A stretch of DNA of 64,000 nucleotides from Limnephilus marmoratus (GCA_917880885.1 OU862913.1:7502001-7566000), one strand, 5' to 3'; positions 33,392 through 43,400 are shown, counted from the stretch's first letter. Numbers and translations are program-made. Notes: generated by a model not told the origin, from the letters alone.

Positions 33392-33857
33392 AAATAAAAT
33401 TGAGGAAAACAAAAATAAATTCCGACACAAAATTACAAAATGGATTAAAGACCAAAATAGACAATACTACCAAAATATCATAGCATAAAAAAAACACACA
33501 CACACATACATAACCAGTATATAAAACACAATCACCCACAAACACACAACACTTATTAAAAATATTGTTTTTAACCTTATATAATATTATTTATTTTTAA
33601 ATTTACGTTAATTTTAAATCTCTACTTTTTAAGTTTAATTTATCTTAATTATTATTATCATTATTATCGTATGTTTTTTATTTACTTTTTTCCGTTTTTT
33701 TCACCAATATTATATATATATATTGTATTGTGTAAAATTTTGTATATGAAATGGAGGCCTCAGCACGGGTAAACCACCCAGTGAGGCCAACATCATTGAA
33801 TTGTGTATAAAATGTAAATATATTGAATCAAATAAAAAAAAAATAAAAAAATTTACA

Positions 33858-34260
33858 AAACGTAGAAATTTTCTTTGAATTCTTTCAATAGTATGAATAT
33901 GAATTTTATAGGAGGGCAACCAGACTATGGAGTTATATTTTATTAGGCTTCTAACAAGGGATGTGTACAATAGTTTAATGATTTGTAACGATTCAAAGTT
34001 CTTAATTGTTCTTAATACAAATCCTAATGTTTTCATACCCTTATTTGCAGTTTGTTGAATGTGAACCGTGAAGTCTAGTTTCTCATCCATTATTACGCCA
34101 AGATCCCGCATTTCCGATACTCTTTCTAAATTTATTTTATTTATTGAATAGTTGAAAAACAGTGATGTTTTTTTTCGGGAAAAGGTCAAAGTTTTGCATT
34201 TTTCTACATTTAAATATAGATTATTTTGTGAGCACCAAATTTTTAGCATGTCTATATTTG
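33858..34260 (-). pseudogene. Host LINE reverse-transcriptase fragment (minus), right of nested LINE
   Basis: Minus-strand frame from 34249: MLKIWCSQNNLYLNVEKCKT, MRDLGVIMDEKLDFTVHI, SLVRSLIKYNSIVWLP and ERIQRKFLRF. It breaks off exactly where the plus-strand LINE tail ends, and the protein continues at 30327. The palm domain is absent. Confidence 0.8.
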
Positions 34261-34333
34261 ATTGAAGAATTTCACAGTGATTAAGGATTGTTATTTCGGT
34301 AATTATCGGTTCGGACTGGCCACGCTTATTACG

Positions 34334-34662
34334 AATAAAGTCGACCTACGTACCTTGTCAGGGCAATGAAACATCAGCTGCAGTAAACATGGTTATTGGA
34401 GGGAACTGTTTAAATACAATAAGGGTTCATTTACAGTCAATAAAAGAGCACAGGTAGAATTAATAAGCAGAGCGCTAGAGACTTTCATCACCAGGGTGGT
34501 AGGTTCTCTTAGGCGCATGTCTGGAATTCCTGAAATAAAGTCGACCTACGTACCTTGTCAGGGCAATGAAACATCAGCTGCAGTAAACATGGTTATTGGA
34601 GGGAACTGTTTAAATACAACAGGGGTTCATTTACAGTCAATAATAGAGCACAGGTAGAATTA
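34334..34662 (+). repeat. Direct repeat, about 127 bp, period about 200 bp
   Basis: AATAAAGTCGACCTACGTAC starts at 34334 and again at about 34534. Each copy runs through GGTTATTGGAGGGAACTGTT to CACAGGTAGAATTAATA with few differences. Confidence 0.85.
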
Positions 34663-34769
34663 ATAGCCTATCTATTCCGGGGTCATAGCCTAACAATCTC
34701 TCTCTATCGAGTCCCTCTGAGACCGATCATAATTACGCGTAAATTGGGAAGGACACACGGCAAAAGGGA

Positions 34770-35130
34770 AATTAGTGGTTCAGGTACTCACAACAACCTG
34801 GGCAGGTGTCTTGAGGGCAGCAAGAAGAGAGGTAGCCAGGCGGAGCTGGTACTCTCCACAGGTTTTTACAGGCGAATCTGGACATCGCGTCTCCGTTAGA
34901 AGTTTCTCGAACAAAAGTGCCGGAACGATCGGCGACAGAGCGGGCGCTCTCAACCAGGGGTTACGGGAGAATGGCAGTTGCTGGCCGTTGTCGGCCGGCC
35001 GCCGCGAGCGTGCCGTGCGCGGAGCGCGGGCGCGGGGAAGGGGGCGGGCGCGGTGCACGGGCGGGGAGAGTGAAACCGTTGCACGGGCAGGGGTGTAGCG
35101 TCGTAATTTGTAGGGCTGTATTCCGGCGCA
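34770..35130. other. GC-rich island in AT-rich surroundings
   Basis: About 300 bases are strongly GC- and CpG-rich (for example 34990-35090, with GGCCGGCCGCCGCGAGCG and GGGCGCGGGGAAGG). Open frames exist on both strands, but none resembles a known protein, and GC-rich DNA has few stops. It could be a promoter-like CpG island, a transposon leader or recently acquired DNA. Confidence 0.5.
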
Positions 35131-35146
35131 TCGTAACAGTATAAAG

Positions 35147-35735
35147 ATACAAAAGAACTAAAAAAATATTACAAAATTACATGAAAGCTCACTCATATGA
35201 CAAATAATACAAAGAATAACAAAAATCTTCTGTATTTCTCGATGTCATTACATAGTCAACAAATTTAATGTAAGGGAAACGTACTTTTTTACATTAGCTC
35301 GACACAGAAGGCCCTGAGGAAAATAATTCCCCTCAGGGCCGACGTCATCTTTTTGGGGCTGCTGTGTTGATGGTCTTTTTAGGGAAAAGAAGTAGGGAAA
35401 GTTCTAGAAAGAAAAAAAGTATGAAGGGTGGGTAGGAATCTGGGGGGTCAGTAAGTCAAGAAGTGAAGGACGAATGATTTCATGCCTTTCACTGGGTCCT
35501 ATTGGAGTGATCAAAAGATCTCCCTCAACCAGTCTCTCCCGGTCCGGTCTGCCACGTGTGCAGACGTATCCGCCGCCAAGATCCTGACAAACTTGAACCC
35601 ATGAACCTTGGAACCCCTGCTAAGTTACCAAACGTAGCCAACCACTTGGAATGACATGTGGCAGCGGTGTTAGTTATCCAATAAATGGTTCCCGGGGCGG
35701 CGGCAGTACCATACCCGCCTCTCAAATTGTGAGCT
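35147..35735 (-). mobile_element. Retroposon with LINE tail (minus), second copy of the 29.2-kb block
   Basis: Nearly identical to 29180-29722 in direct orientation, and keeps the head missing there (CCGGGGCGGCGGCAGTACC near 35695). The hairpin tail is at about 35310-35345. Confidence 0.75.
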
Positions 35736-35886
35736 AGAGTAGGCAAAGGTAAGATGTATTCTCTGCTGTGTTGTCCTCTAGGTGAGTTTACTATGGAAAA
35801 AATAGTTGATTTCGTATTATTTTCATGTGATTTTATATGCTGTTTAATGAAAGCACTGCGTAACTGTAATTGTTTTGTTTTTACAG

Positions 35887-36042
35887 GTAGCATTAATGTG
35901 GACACTGTACCCATCAAGGCAGAACCAGGACCCCAAGAAAAAGACGGAGAGAGTATCCCTTACACGGAAATAGACATAGACCTGACAGATATAAAAAAGG
36001 AATGCTTAGAGCACTCTGAAAGTATTGCAGAGACTGCTGCAG
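35887..36042 (+). CDS. Unit 2 exon B: second leader exon
   Basis: Follows TTTTTACAG and encodes INVDTVPIKAEPGPQEKDGE, then PYTEIDIDLTDIKKECLEHS. The donor GTAATA follows 36042. Length is 156 bases, entering and leaving in phase 1. It carries IKAE and IKKE SUMO-like motifs. It is a diverged duplicate of exon A, sharing the V-x-IKxEP, YT-D/E-ID and KKEC-L blocks. Confidence 0.8.
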
Positions 36043-36138
36043 GTAATATCGATTTTCGTTTGTTTTAATTTGATTTAATTATTTTCTCGTTTCATTATAG
36101 ATATATACACATTAAACTTTATCCTCAATCTTTTTCAG

Positions 36139-37184
36139 ACATTATAACGAACTTGAATGTACTGATGCAGCCTGGAGAAGAATCTCATTCATGTTTCCAT
36201 TGTAACCGCTCATTCTCAAACAAATCAATAAGACGGCACTTACGCACTCACACTGGAGAAAAACCTTTTTCATGTCCCCATTGTAGTTACTCCACCTCAG
36301 ACAAATCAAATTTAACAAAGCACTTATTCGCCCATTCTGGAGCAAAGCCTTTTTCTTGTTCCCATTGTAACTACTCCTGCTCAAAAAAATCATATTTAAC
36401 GGTACACTTACTCACCCATTCTGAAGTAAAACCTTTTTCATGTCCTCATTGTTACTACTGTTCCTCACGCAAGATTGATTTAACACTGCACTTACGCACA
36501 CATTCTGAAGTAAAACCTTTTTCATGTCCTCATTGTAACCACTCTTCCTCACGCAAGATTGATTTAACACTGCACTTACGCACCCATTCTGGAGAAAAAC
36601 CTTTTTCATGTTCCCATTGTAACTATTCCTGCTCAAACAAATCACATTTAACGGTGCACTTACGCATCCATTCTGGAGATAAACCTTTTGCATGTCCACA
36701 TTGTAACTACTCCTGCTCAATCAAATCAAATTTAACAAGGCACTTACGCACCCATTCTGGAAAAAAACCTTTTTCATGTTTACATTGTAACTACTCCTGC
36801 TCAATCAAATCAAATTTAACGAGGCACTTACGCACCCATTCTGGAAAAAAACCTTTTTCATGTTCACATTGAAACTACTGCTGCTCAAACAAATCACATT
36901 TAACGATGCACTTACGCATCCATTCTGGAGATAAGCCTTTTGCATGTCCACATTGTAACTTCTCCTGCTCAATCAAATCAAATTTAACTAGGCACTTACG
37001 CACCCATTCTGGAGAAAAACCGTCTTCATGTCCCTGTTGTAACTACTCTTCCTCACGAAAGTTTGATTTAACACTGCACTTACGCACTCATTCTAGTGAT
37101 AAACCTTTTGCATATCCCCATTTTAACTACTCCTTCTTGTTAAAATCATGTTTAACAACGCACTTACGCATCCATACTGGATAA
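36139..37184 (+). pseudogene. Unit 2 C2H2 zinc-finger array with one in-frame stop
   Basis: Starts after TTTTTCAG with DIITNLNVLMQPGEESHSCF, in phase with exon B. Twelve finger units follow, of the form F-S-C-P-H-C-N-Y-S-C-S-x-K-S-x-L-T-x-H-L-R-T-H. In finger 9 the second Cys codon TGT is TGA (36870-36872). The same frame reopens and runs to a stop after finger 12 (IHTG). Finger 12 has lost both Cys (FAYPHF). Finger 1 is one residue short. A product ending at the TGA would keep eight fingers, so partial function is possible. Decayed finger-like sequence continues to about 37440. Confidence 0.85.
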
Positions 37185-37189
37185 AATCT

Positions 37190-38700
37190 TTTTTTCTTCC
37201 TTCTGGAATTATTCATGTTCTCAAAAAGGAATTATAAATGTCATTTTTTAACCCTTCCTAAAACTTCCTTTTCCCATTGTAACTACTCCTGCTAACACAA
37301 GTCATCGTTGAAAGTGCTTACCAATACTTGAGAATACCTTATTCACTTGTCTTGTGCAGTTATTCATGTTCACATTCTTACTCATGGTAGAGAAAAACCA
37401 TTGTCTTGTTCCGGCTGTAAGCATAATAAAAAAAATATTGAACCGCTGCGTTAAAAATTTGCCGCTACAGATACTTGGAAATAAATTCAATCTGGATAAC
37501 GTTTTCATTTTTTCTGTATGAAAATTCAAATTATAAATTTCTTAAGTTTTGATATAGTGCTATCTGTTACTCATTTCTGATTTTAGCCCTAGACTTTACT
37601 TTTTCTTTTGTTGATTTTTTCTATGTACTGTATGGGTACCTATCCTTTTTTATTTGTTGTACTTAGTAATGTTGATTTTTTATATTCCTTTTTTTATATT
37701 TTATTGTTTGCTTTAAATAGTTGCAATATGGATAAAGGAGATTTGCACGTCCTACGCGTATATATGTATTAATGGAATAAAAATATTTATTTTTTATTAT
37801 TAGTAATATTTATTACACTTATGTGATAATACTTTTTATGTAAAAATGTAAATAAATTAAAAATATCTATTATCAGTTTATTTTAGTAATTTTCTTTTAT
37901 AATAATAACTTATTAATCACCTTCTTTACTTTTTAAAAAAATTTGCCTTTTGTAATTTTTTTACTTCAAATAATTGATTATTTTTCTTTTTTTGTATTTG
38001 TTCATTTTTAGTTTTTAGTGTACTTTATATCCTGAACAAGAAACCGTCTAGAAAGTTTTCGTTTAGAAAATGTTGATATTATAAAATTAGTAATTGTGTA
38101 CACAAAGTTAGTTGTTTTATTATGGTTAGGTCTTCATGATAAAGTAGGTTGGTTGATAGCATCCTCGATGAGGAATTAGAGCCCCGCAGAGAGAGACTTC
38201 AGTCGCGGTAACTATCTCCTGTCGGCGTTCATTCCGGCCATCCATTTCAAATGGGAACATAGCTGCGATTTGGGATCTTTTAATCAGACGGGAATAAAAC
38301 AACTATTCTATTCGTCTCGGGATTTTATGTAGTTTTAAAAAAAATAATTGTTTTCATGCTTTCTCGCTAATCATCGTAAGTGAGAGGATAGATTGTTTCG
38401 CCACACACCTTTTTCATTAAAATTCCGGTAGGTCCGGTCCTTAGCTCTTCCTAATCATCACCTTGCTGGTAAAGTATTTTAAATTTTGAACAATGGCAAG
38501 AAACGTAATGCAAATTCGGGCATTTGTTTTGAGAAGCAGAAGAAGATTTGGAATTACATCGGAAGCAAGTTGTTGGTGTTTTGCGTGTACATAATCTCGT
38601 TTGGAACCAAGAAACGGGATTATACAATCACGTAATTAAAAAGAAAATGTAACTATTAATATTTCATTGTGTGCACATCGCACAGGAAGGGACAGTCTCG
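37190..38700. other. 3' flank of unit 2 and intergenic DNA
   Basis: The first 250 bases are decayed finger sequence (a TTCCCATTGTAACTACTCCT word at about 37270). A possible polyadenylation signal AATAAAA is near 37776. At about 38030-38070, CCTGAACAAGAAACCGTCTA followed by GAAAGTTTTCG loosely recalls the hammerhead tails but lacks the core. No gene seen. Confidence 0.5.
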
Positions 38701-38729
38701 TGAGGTTGTCGGATATCTCATAATAATTA

Positions 38730-38810
38730 AGCGCCCTTGAGGTGATTTTTCACAAAAACGGCGCTCTATAAATTGTCCAATTATTATTATTATTATTATT
38801 AATACTATTT
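38730..38810 (+). repeat. SINE-like 3' tail with (ATT)n
   Basis: GCGCCCTTGAGGTGATTTTT, CACAAAAACGGCG and an ATT repeat. Related stretches are in the foldback arms (about 8126-8185 and its mirror) and inverted at about 44565-44640. Tail of a dispersed repeat family whose head I could not place. Confidence 0.6.
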
Positions 38811-39119
38811 TATGTTTTTTTAATTTAAGATCCGAACATAATAATACTTACAATATCCAATTTCTTTGCTCAATAATACCCACAAATAATAATGTTTATT
38901 GATGTCTCCGTGGTTCCGTTTATTTTTCAATATTAGTAAATTCCTGATTTATTTATTTTATTTTCGGGAAATCAACAGTTTACATTTTTCCCGTTTGTAC
39001 ATGTTTGTATAGCAAAAATAAAACCAATTATGGATTTCGTCCTTGTGACTTTAGGTACCTCTGATTAAACAGCATAATAAAAAAATATAAATAATAAAAT
39101 TTATAATTAAGGAATATGA

Positions 39120-39543
39120 GACCAAATCTTCTTTCGGCGATCGCCGAAATGTATGTACGCGCATAACTTCCGAATGACTGCACCAAATTGGATAATTCTT
39201 TTTTTTGTGTGTTCGTTATTGTCAGGACAAGGTTTGTATAAAACTGCTGATGAGCTCTGGCATTATGAAATTTGTATAAAAAAAATTGCAATAGGTGGCA
39301 CGCGAGCTGTTTTAAAACTGCTGAGGAAATGATTTATGGGATGCGGGAGGGGGGAGGGGAACTTTGGTAGAGGGATCACGGGAGGAAGAGAGGTGAACCA
39401 AGGAGGGGGGAGGGGAAATTGGGAAGGGCGACGCGAGAAGGGAAGGGGAGACGGAAGGGGAACGGGACGAATGGGAAAGAACACGCAGGTAGAAACAATT
39501 TCTTTATTAAATGGCATAGCAACGCATGCCGGGTACCAGCTAG
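39120..39543 (+). mobile_element. Non-autonomous Helitron fragment
   Basis: Ends ACGCATGCCGGGTACCAGCTAG followed by T, the same 3' end as the Helitron at 50783-51526, and includes a purine-rich tract (39340-39480). The 5' TC end could not be placed. Confidence 0.65.
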
Positions 39544-39564
39544 TATTTTATATAACTAAAAATT

Positions 39565-39661
39565 AACGATTATTATAAGCAATAATTATCAGCCTGAAAC
39601 ACTCTTCTACATTGAAAAAATCTTCCGAGAAAAGATACTTGCCACCAACGGGACAACGCCA
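39565..39661 (-). repeat. tRNA-SINE fragment cut by a mariner element
   Basis: TTATAAGCAATAATTATCAG, TGAAACACTC and ACATTGAAAAAATCTTCC match 55735-55800. The tRNA-like head begins (CACCAACGGGAC) and then stops at the mariner insertion. Confidence 0.65.
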
Positions 39662-40423
39662 CAGGGTGCGGCAGCATAACTTCCTTTTTTTAAATGTGCG
39701 CCATTCAGTCGGTTGATGTCGTAGCGGAGCGCTAGTGATCTCGTTTGAGAGGCGGAACCTTAAAGTTTTGTCCCGACACAGTTAAGTCGCCATCATGCGT
39801 TGGAACAGTGAGGAGCGTACGTTTGCCAATGAAGCCTACTTTTTGAACGGAAGTTCTGTGATCGCAACCCAGCGCGCCTTTCGGAATCACGTTAATTTAG
39901 CCTCTGTCCAGGACCGGAAATCAATTGTTATATGGGTCACTTCATTCAGACAAACTGTAAGTGCGACAAGAAGAAGAACTGGAGTCCCCTGTCCCATTAG
40001 ATCACCGAGCATTGATGGCTGTTTTGAGGGAACACTTCCCAGAGCAACTTTTCTCAATTAGGGGCGATTTGGAGTGGCCGGCCCGCTCTCCCGATTTGTC
40101 CCCATGTGATTTTTTATGGGCTTTTTGAAATCCCGTATTTATGTGAACCATCCAAGGACCTTACAAGATTTGAAGACCAACATCCAGGAAGAAATTGCCA
40201 GAATAACGCCTGATATGCTGGCAAGAGTCATGACAAACGCCAGAAATCGGTTAATTCAGTGTATGGAGAATGGGGGTCGTCACTTAAATGATTTGATCTT
40301 CAAAACTAAGTAAAACAAAACTTTAGGTATGTACCAACATTATAAAAAGAAATAAAAAAATTTTGATTCATACAATGGGTTTTATTAAGTTTTGAAAAAA
40401 GGAAGTTATGCTGTCGCACCCTG
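39662..40423 (+). mobile_element. Internally deleted Tc1/mariner-type transposon
   Basis: Terminal inverted repeats CAGGGTGCGGCAGCATAACT at 39662 and its complement ending at 40423 continue to TTCCTTTTTT (29 bp, one mismatch). TA follows the right end; the left flank reads CA, so the TA duplication is mutated or lost. About 760 bp against a usual 1.3 kb or more. Confidence 0.85.
39795..40313 (+). pseudogene. Mariner-type transposase, deleted and frameshifted
   Basis: The N-terminal helix-turn-helix (MRWNSEERTFANEAYFLNGS ... ATQRAFRNHVNLA ... DRKSIVIWV) is followed by the C-terminal catalytic block WPARSPDLSPCDF and LKSRIYVNHPRTLQDLKTNI. The middle, with the first two catalytic Asp, is deleted, and frameshifts occur near 40000 and 40115 (in a T run). 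Inactive. Confidence 0.85.
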
Positions 40424-40520
40424 TATTTGGTAAGTTCGGAATTGAAAATGTCCACCTTGGATAATACGCTATTGTAACTATTGCATAGTCTGTTCAGACA
40501 AAAAATCTGCTTACAGTTTG

Positions 40521-41460
40521 GGGTAAAGTTCGGTTTAGGGGCGGCGTTCCTAGATAATAAAACTAGTTATTTTTATACTAACTATGGGCCGGAAAATCCG
40601 AATCTGAAAGAATTAGGCGTCGGCAAGCAATATTAACTGAATTACACGACTTTAAAATTTTCTATACACACATAGGAAAACAAGCCATTTTGAACGTATT
40701 CTGACACTACAAGTCATAGAAAAACAAGAAAGTTGTTACACCACATAAAATTAAGTGTTGCCATTAAGCAATAATATCAATAACTAATTTAAGTAATTAT
40801 TTTTTATAAATTTTACTCACTTTTGTATCACAAACCATGTTACATAAACCTAGCGTAGCCGCTAAACTATTTGAAAACTGGGATGTTTTCTTGCCTTGAC
40901 GCGAGTAGGCGCTATGAAGGGGGCACTTTCTTTTCTATCACAAACCATGTTACACAAACCCAGAGTAGCCGCTAAACTACTTGAAAACTGGGATGTTTTC
41001 TTGCCTTGACGCGAGCAGGCGGTTTTAGAGGGGCACAAACCATGTTACACAAACCTAGCGTTAGGTTAGGTCTACGTCACAACTTTTTAAGACTACGAAT
41101 TTTCATACTTTTGGTCTAAGAATACGGCCGTTGAGATAGTCATAATTCATCAGGTTAATGTGTTATGTGATGAATTATCATGTGAGGCAGTATCGTGTCG
41201 GAAAGTTTTACGTTATTGATATTATTGCTTAATGGCAACACTTAATTTTATGTGGTGTAACTTCTTTCTTGTTTTTCTATGACTTGTAATGCATTCAAAA
41301 TGGCTTGTTTTCCTTTGTGTGTATAGAAAATTTTAAAGTCGTGTAATTCAGTTAATATTGCTTGCCGACGCCTAATTCTTTCAGATTTGGATTTTCCGGC
41401 CCATAATTAGTATAAAAAAAAAATTATCTAGGACTATCGCCCCTAAACCGAATTTTTTCC
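40521..41460. mobile_element. Inverted-repeat (foldback-type) element, 940 bp
   Basis: Arms of about 250 bp (40521 to about 40790 and about 41195 to 41460) are inverted copies, with GTTCGGTTTAGGGGCG near the ends and GGCGTCGGCAAGCAATATTA inside. Both sides carry ACAGTTTG (40513-40520 and 41461-41468), an 8-bp duplication. No coding capacity. Confidence 0.85.
40825..41065. repeat. Tandem repeat (about 108 bp, 2.2 copies) in the inverted-repeat element core
   Basis: ATCACAAACCATGTTACAYA begins each copy, followed by GCCGCTAAACTA and TGGGATGTTTTCTTGCCTTG. It fills the loop between the arms. Confidence 0.85.
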
Positions 41461-41609
41461 ACAGTTTGTCTTGCATTGATCCACCTTTGAACAGGACAGA
41501 ACAGCGTGTTGTACGCGAAGGTACATTAAATTGAATTTTGAAATAAAAAAGGACCGTAAAATAAATCTCATTTTAGATATTCACACGGCCTAAAGTTTTA
41601 GCGTGATTA

Positions 41610-42030
41610 ATATTTGGGTTATTATGTCAAGTTTCACTTTCTTCTTTCTTAAGCCAACGTTTCAAACATTTTTACAGTGCCCATCATCGGGGCAGATGCT
41701 TAGATTTAGGTAATTTAAGTGGGTATGGGAGTAGTAAGAATGTAAAAAACAGCGCTCTAGAAATAATCCTCTTATTATGAACTGCCGAACATAAACGGTC
41801 ACTTTCACCAACGAAACGACAGAAAGGCGATCGCTCAGATCGGACTTGACAGAAACAATGGCAACGTTTGCTTCAAATGAGACAAATAGGACCTGCAGAA
41901 ATTATCGTTCCACTTTCCAAAAAAGTAAAATCATTCTGCATCAGCGTGGCTTACCACACTGATTGCAGAACTGTCAATTTGACGTTGGTGTAATTTTGTG
42001 GGTCGAAACAGTGGTCTGATTTTTGAAGTT
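41610..42030 (-). repeat. Inverted copy of the 25.9-26.3-kb repeat, with decayed hammerhead
   Basis: On the minus strand: GTCAAATTGACAGTTCTGCA, then words shared with 25900-26230, then a hammerhead-like end (about 41650-41696) whose core reads CCGATGA instead of CTGATGA while GAAAC and stem II remain. Confidence 0.65.
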
Positions 42031-42034
42031 GGTA

Positions 42035-42310
42035 CATAATTTATTTATTTATTTACTTATTTCAACGCCATAAAATGGCTATTACAATCCAGTGATACAT
42101 AATACATGATACACAGTGGAACACAGGAGGGTACTTACAATGATAATAATGTACATTAAACATGTATGATAACAACTAGAATTTAGTTATAGGAAACAAA
42201 TATGTTTTACACCAAAAAAAAAGAATATGGGCTCGTAAAAAGTATAAATATTTTTATGCAAAATAAAAATAAGTAAATAATGCCAATATTGTAAATATAA
42301 TGTGTTAGTG
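42035..42310 (-). repeat. LINE 3' tail, minus strand
   Basis: TTATTTATTTATTTACTTAT (an A-rich tail on the minus strand) followed by AACGCCATAAAATGGCTATT, a form seen in LINE 3' ends. No coding part. Confidence 0.5.
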
Positions 42311-42456
42311 AATTTAAGGGCGAACTTTCTTAGGTCGATTTTGATATAACGAGACAAAAGATGTTATTATAATGAAAACTAAAAGGAATCGAGATAAATA
42401 CATTTTATGGTTATTTGTTTTTGGGGAGTTATGCCGTGTTGCGCTACCTCCTCCTT

Positions 42457-42505
42457 TAGCCAACGTTTCGGACAGCGTTACAGTGTCCATCATCAGGGCA
42501 GATGT
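42457..42505 (-). ncRNA. Hammerhead ribozyme motif (minus strand)
   Basis: On the minus strand: CTGATGA (42496-42490), stem II GGACA/TGTCC around CTGTAACGC, GAAAC (42469-42465) and GTTGGCTAAA. AACGTT around the stem III position is self-complementary, so cleavage may need two copies pairing. Adjacent to a Penelope-like fragment. Confidence 0.7.
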
Positions 42506-42654
42506 GTAAATGTTAGAGATGAAATGTGTGCTTAAGTACTTCGAAGCAATACCATGTTGCCAGCACCAATCCACTGCGGGCTGGCATTACAGTATACTTC
42601 AAGATGGTTTTTTGCATTTAGCTTTGGTGTAGCCGTCTATTACCGGATACCAAG

Positions 42655-43045
42655 AACTATTGAGCTTAGCCATCTTAACTCACTTCACAGTAAAATTAAG
42701 TTCACAATGGAGTTGGAAAATAACCACAAAATCCTGCCTTTTCTAGATGTGGAAGTGATGCGAAAAGAAGATGGTAGCCTAGGACACACAGTGTATAGGA
42801 AACCAACTCATACGAATCGGTATCTACATGCTGATTCGCATCACCACCCAGCGCAGAAGAGAGGACTTATCCATACGTTGGTAACCCGAGCGACCAGAAT
42901 ATGTGAAGAAACAAAAATCGGAGCGGAACTTACTAAGCTCACCGATGCACTGGAGCGTAACGGTTATCCGGCAAGGCAGACAAGGTAAATAATAAGAGCC
43001 AAATCTACACCAAACGAAGACAGAATTGAACAAGAGTCTACAGGC
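42655..43045 (+). pseudogene. Penelope-like reverse transcriptase C-terminal fragment
   Basis: IELSHLNSLHSKIKFTMELE, LPFLDVEVMRKEDGSLGHTV, YRKPTHTNRYLHADSHHHPA and QKRGLIHTLVTRA are characteristic of Penelope-like RTs after the YxDD motif. A stop lies at 42986-42988, with weak continuation after it. The catalytic palm and GIY-YIG parts are missing. The adjacent hammerhead is on the opposite strand. Confidence 0.85.
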
Positions 43046-43049
43046 GGTA

Positions 43050-43400
43050 ATTCCAAAGCGTTGAAGTAATGTCACCAGAAAAGTAGAAGTTCTTCAATTT
43101 CAAAAACTTCTCCACAAGATTGTTCTTCAAATAATCGCAAGAAACGTAGGTTTAACATTATTCTTGTATAGTTCACATAACATTAATTCAGAAAGACTAT
43201 ATCTGGCGACAAGGAAACAAAAGAGATGGAGATGTCGAATATTGATATTTTTATGACATACCGACTCCACAGAGACGAAAGACCATAGATAAAGCACTCA
43301 ACTTGCTTGATAACTTCGGGCTTTTTGTCTGTGGAGAGTTTAGAAATAACCATAGTTAACCAATAAATCATATTATATTTGACGTCTCGTACCATCGAAG
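43050..43400 (-). repeat. Inverted copy of 25280-25600
   Basis: Shares CTTCAACGCTTTGGAATT, AGTGCTTTATCTATGGTC and TCTGTGGAGTCG words with the 25-kb copy, inverted and with about 15-20% visible difference. Confidence 0.6.

Larger units (their letters stand above)
30310..33855 (+). mobile_element. LINE (non-LTR retrotransposon), nearly full but lacking endonuclease
   Basis: Contains ORF1 (30599-31381) and an open reverse transcriptase (about 32013-33391). The 3' UTR has a stem-loop (GGCCTCA ... TGAGGCC at about 33755-33790) and an A-rich tail to 33855. The apurinic endonuclease expected between ORF1 and RT is missing, so an internal deletion is likely near 31.5-32.0 kb. It lies inside an opposite-strand LINE. 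Clade is CR1/Jockey-like by the RT and ORF1 type, not resolved further. Confidence 0.8.

Noticed and set aside
34775..35144. Open frames of 75-107 codons in the GC-rich island
   Set aside because: GC-rich DNA has few stop codons. Frames are open on both strands at once and none resembles a known protein.
36142..36720. Minus-strand open frames within the unit 2 finger array
   Set aside because: They are periodic antisense shadows of the finger repeat. The same applies to 58416-58604 in unit 3.
38030..38070. Possible hammerhead at the end of the unit 2 flank (CCTGAACAAGAAACC)
   Set aside because: The core lacks the required G-A and stem II, so it is not a ribozyme.
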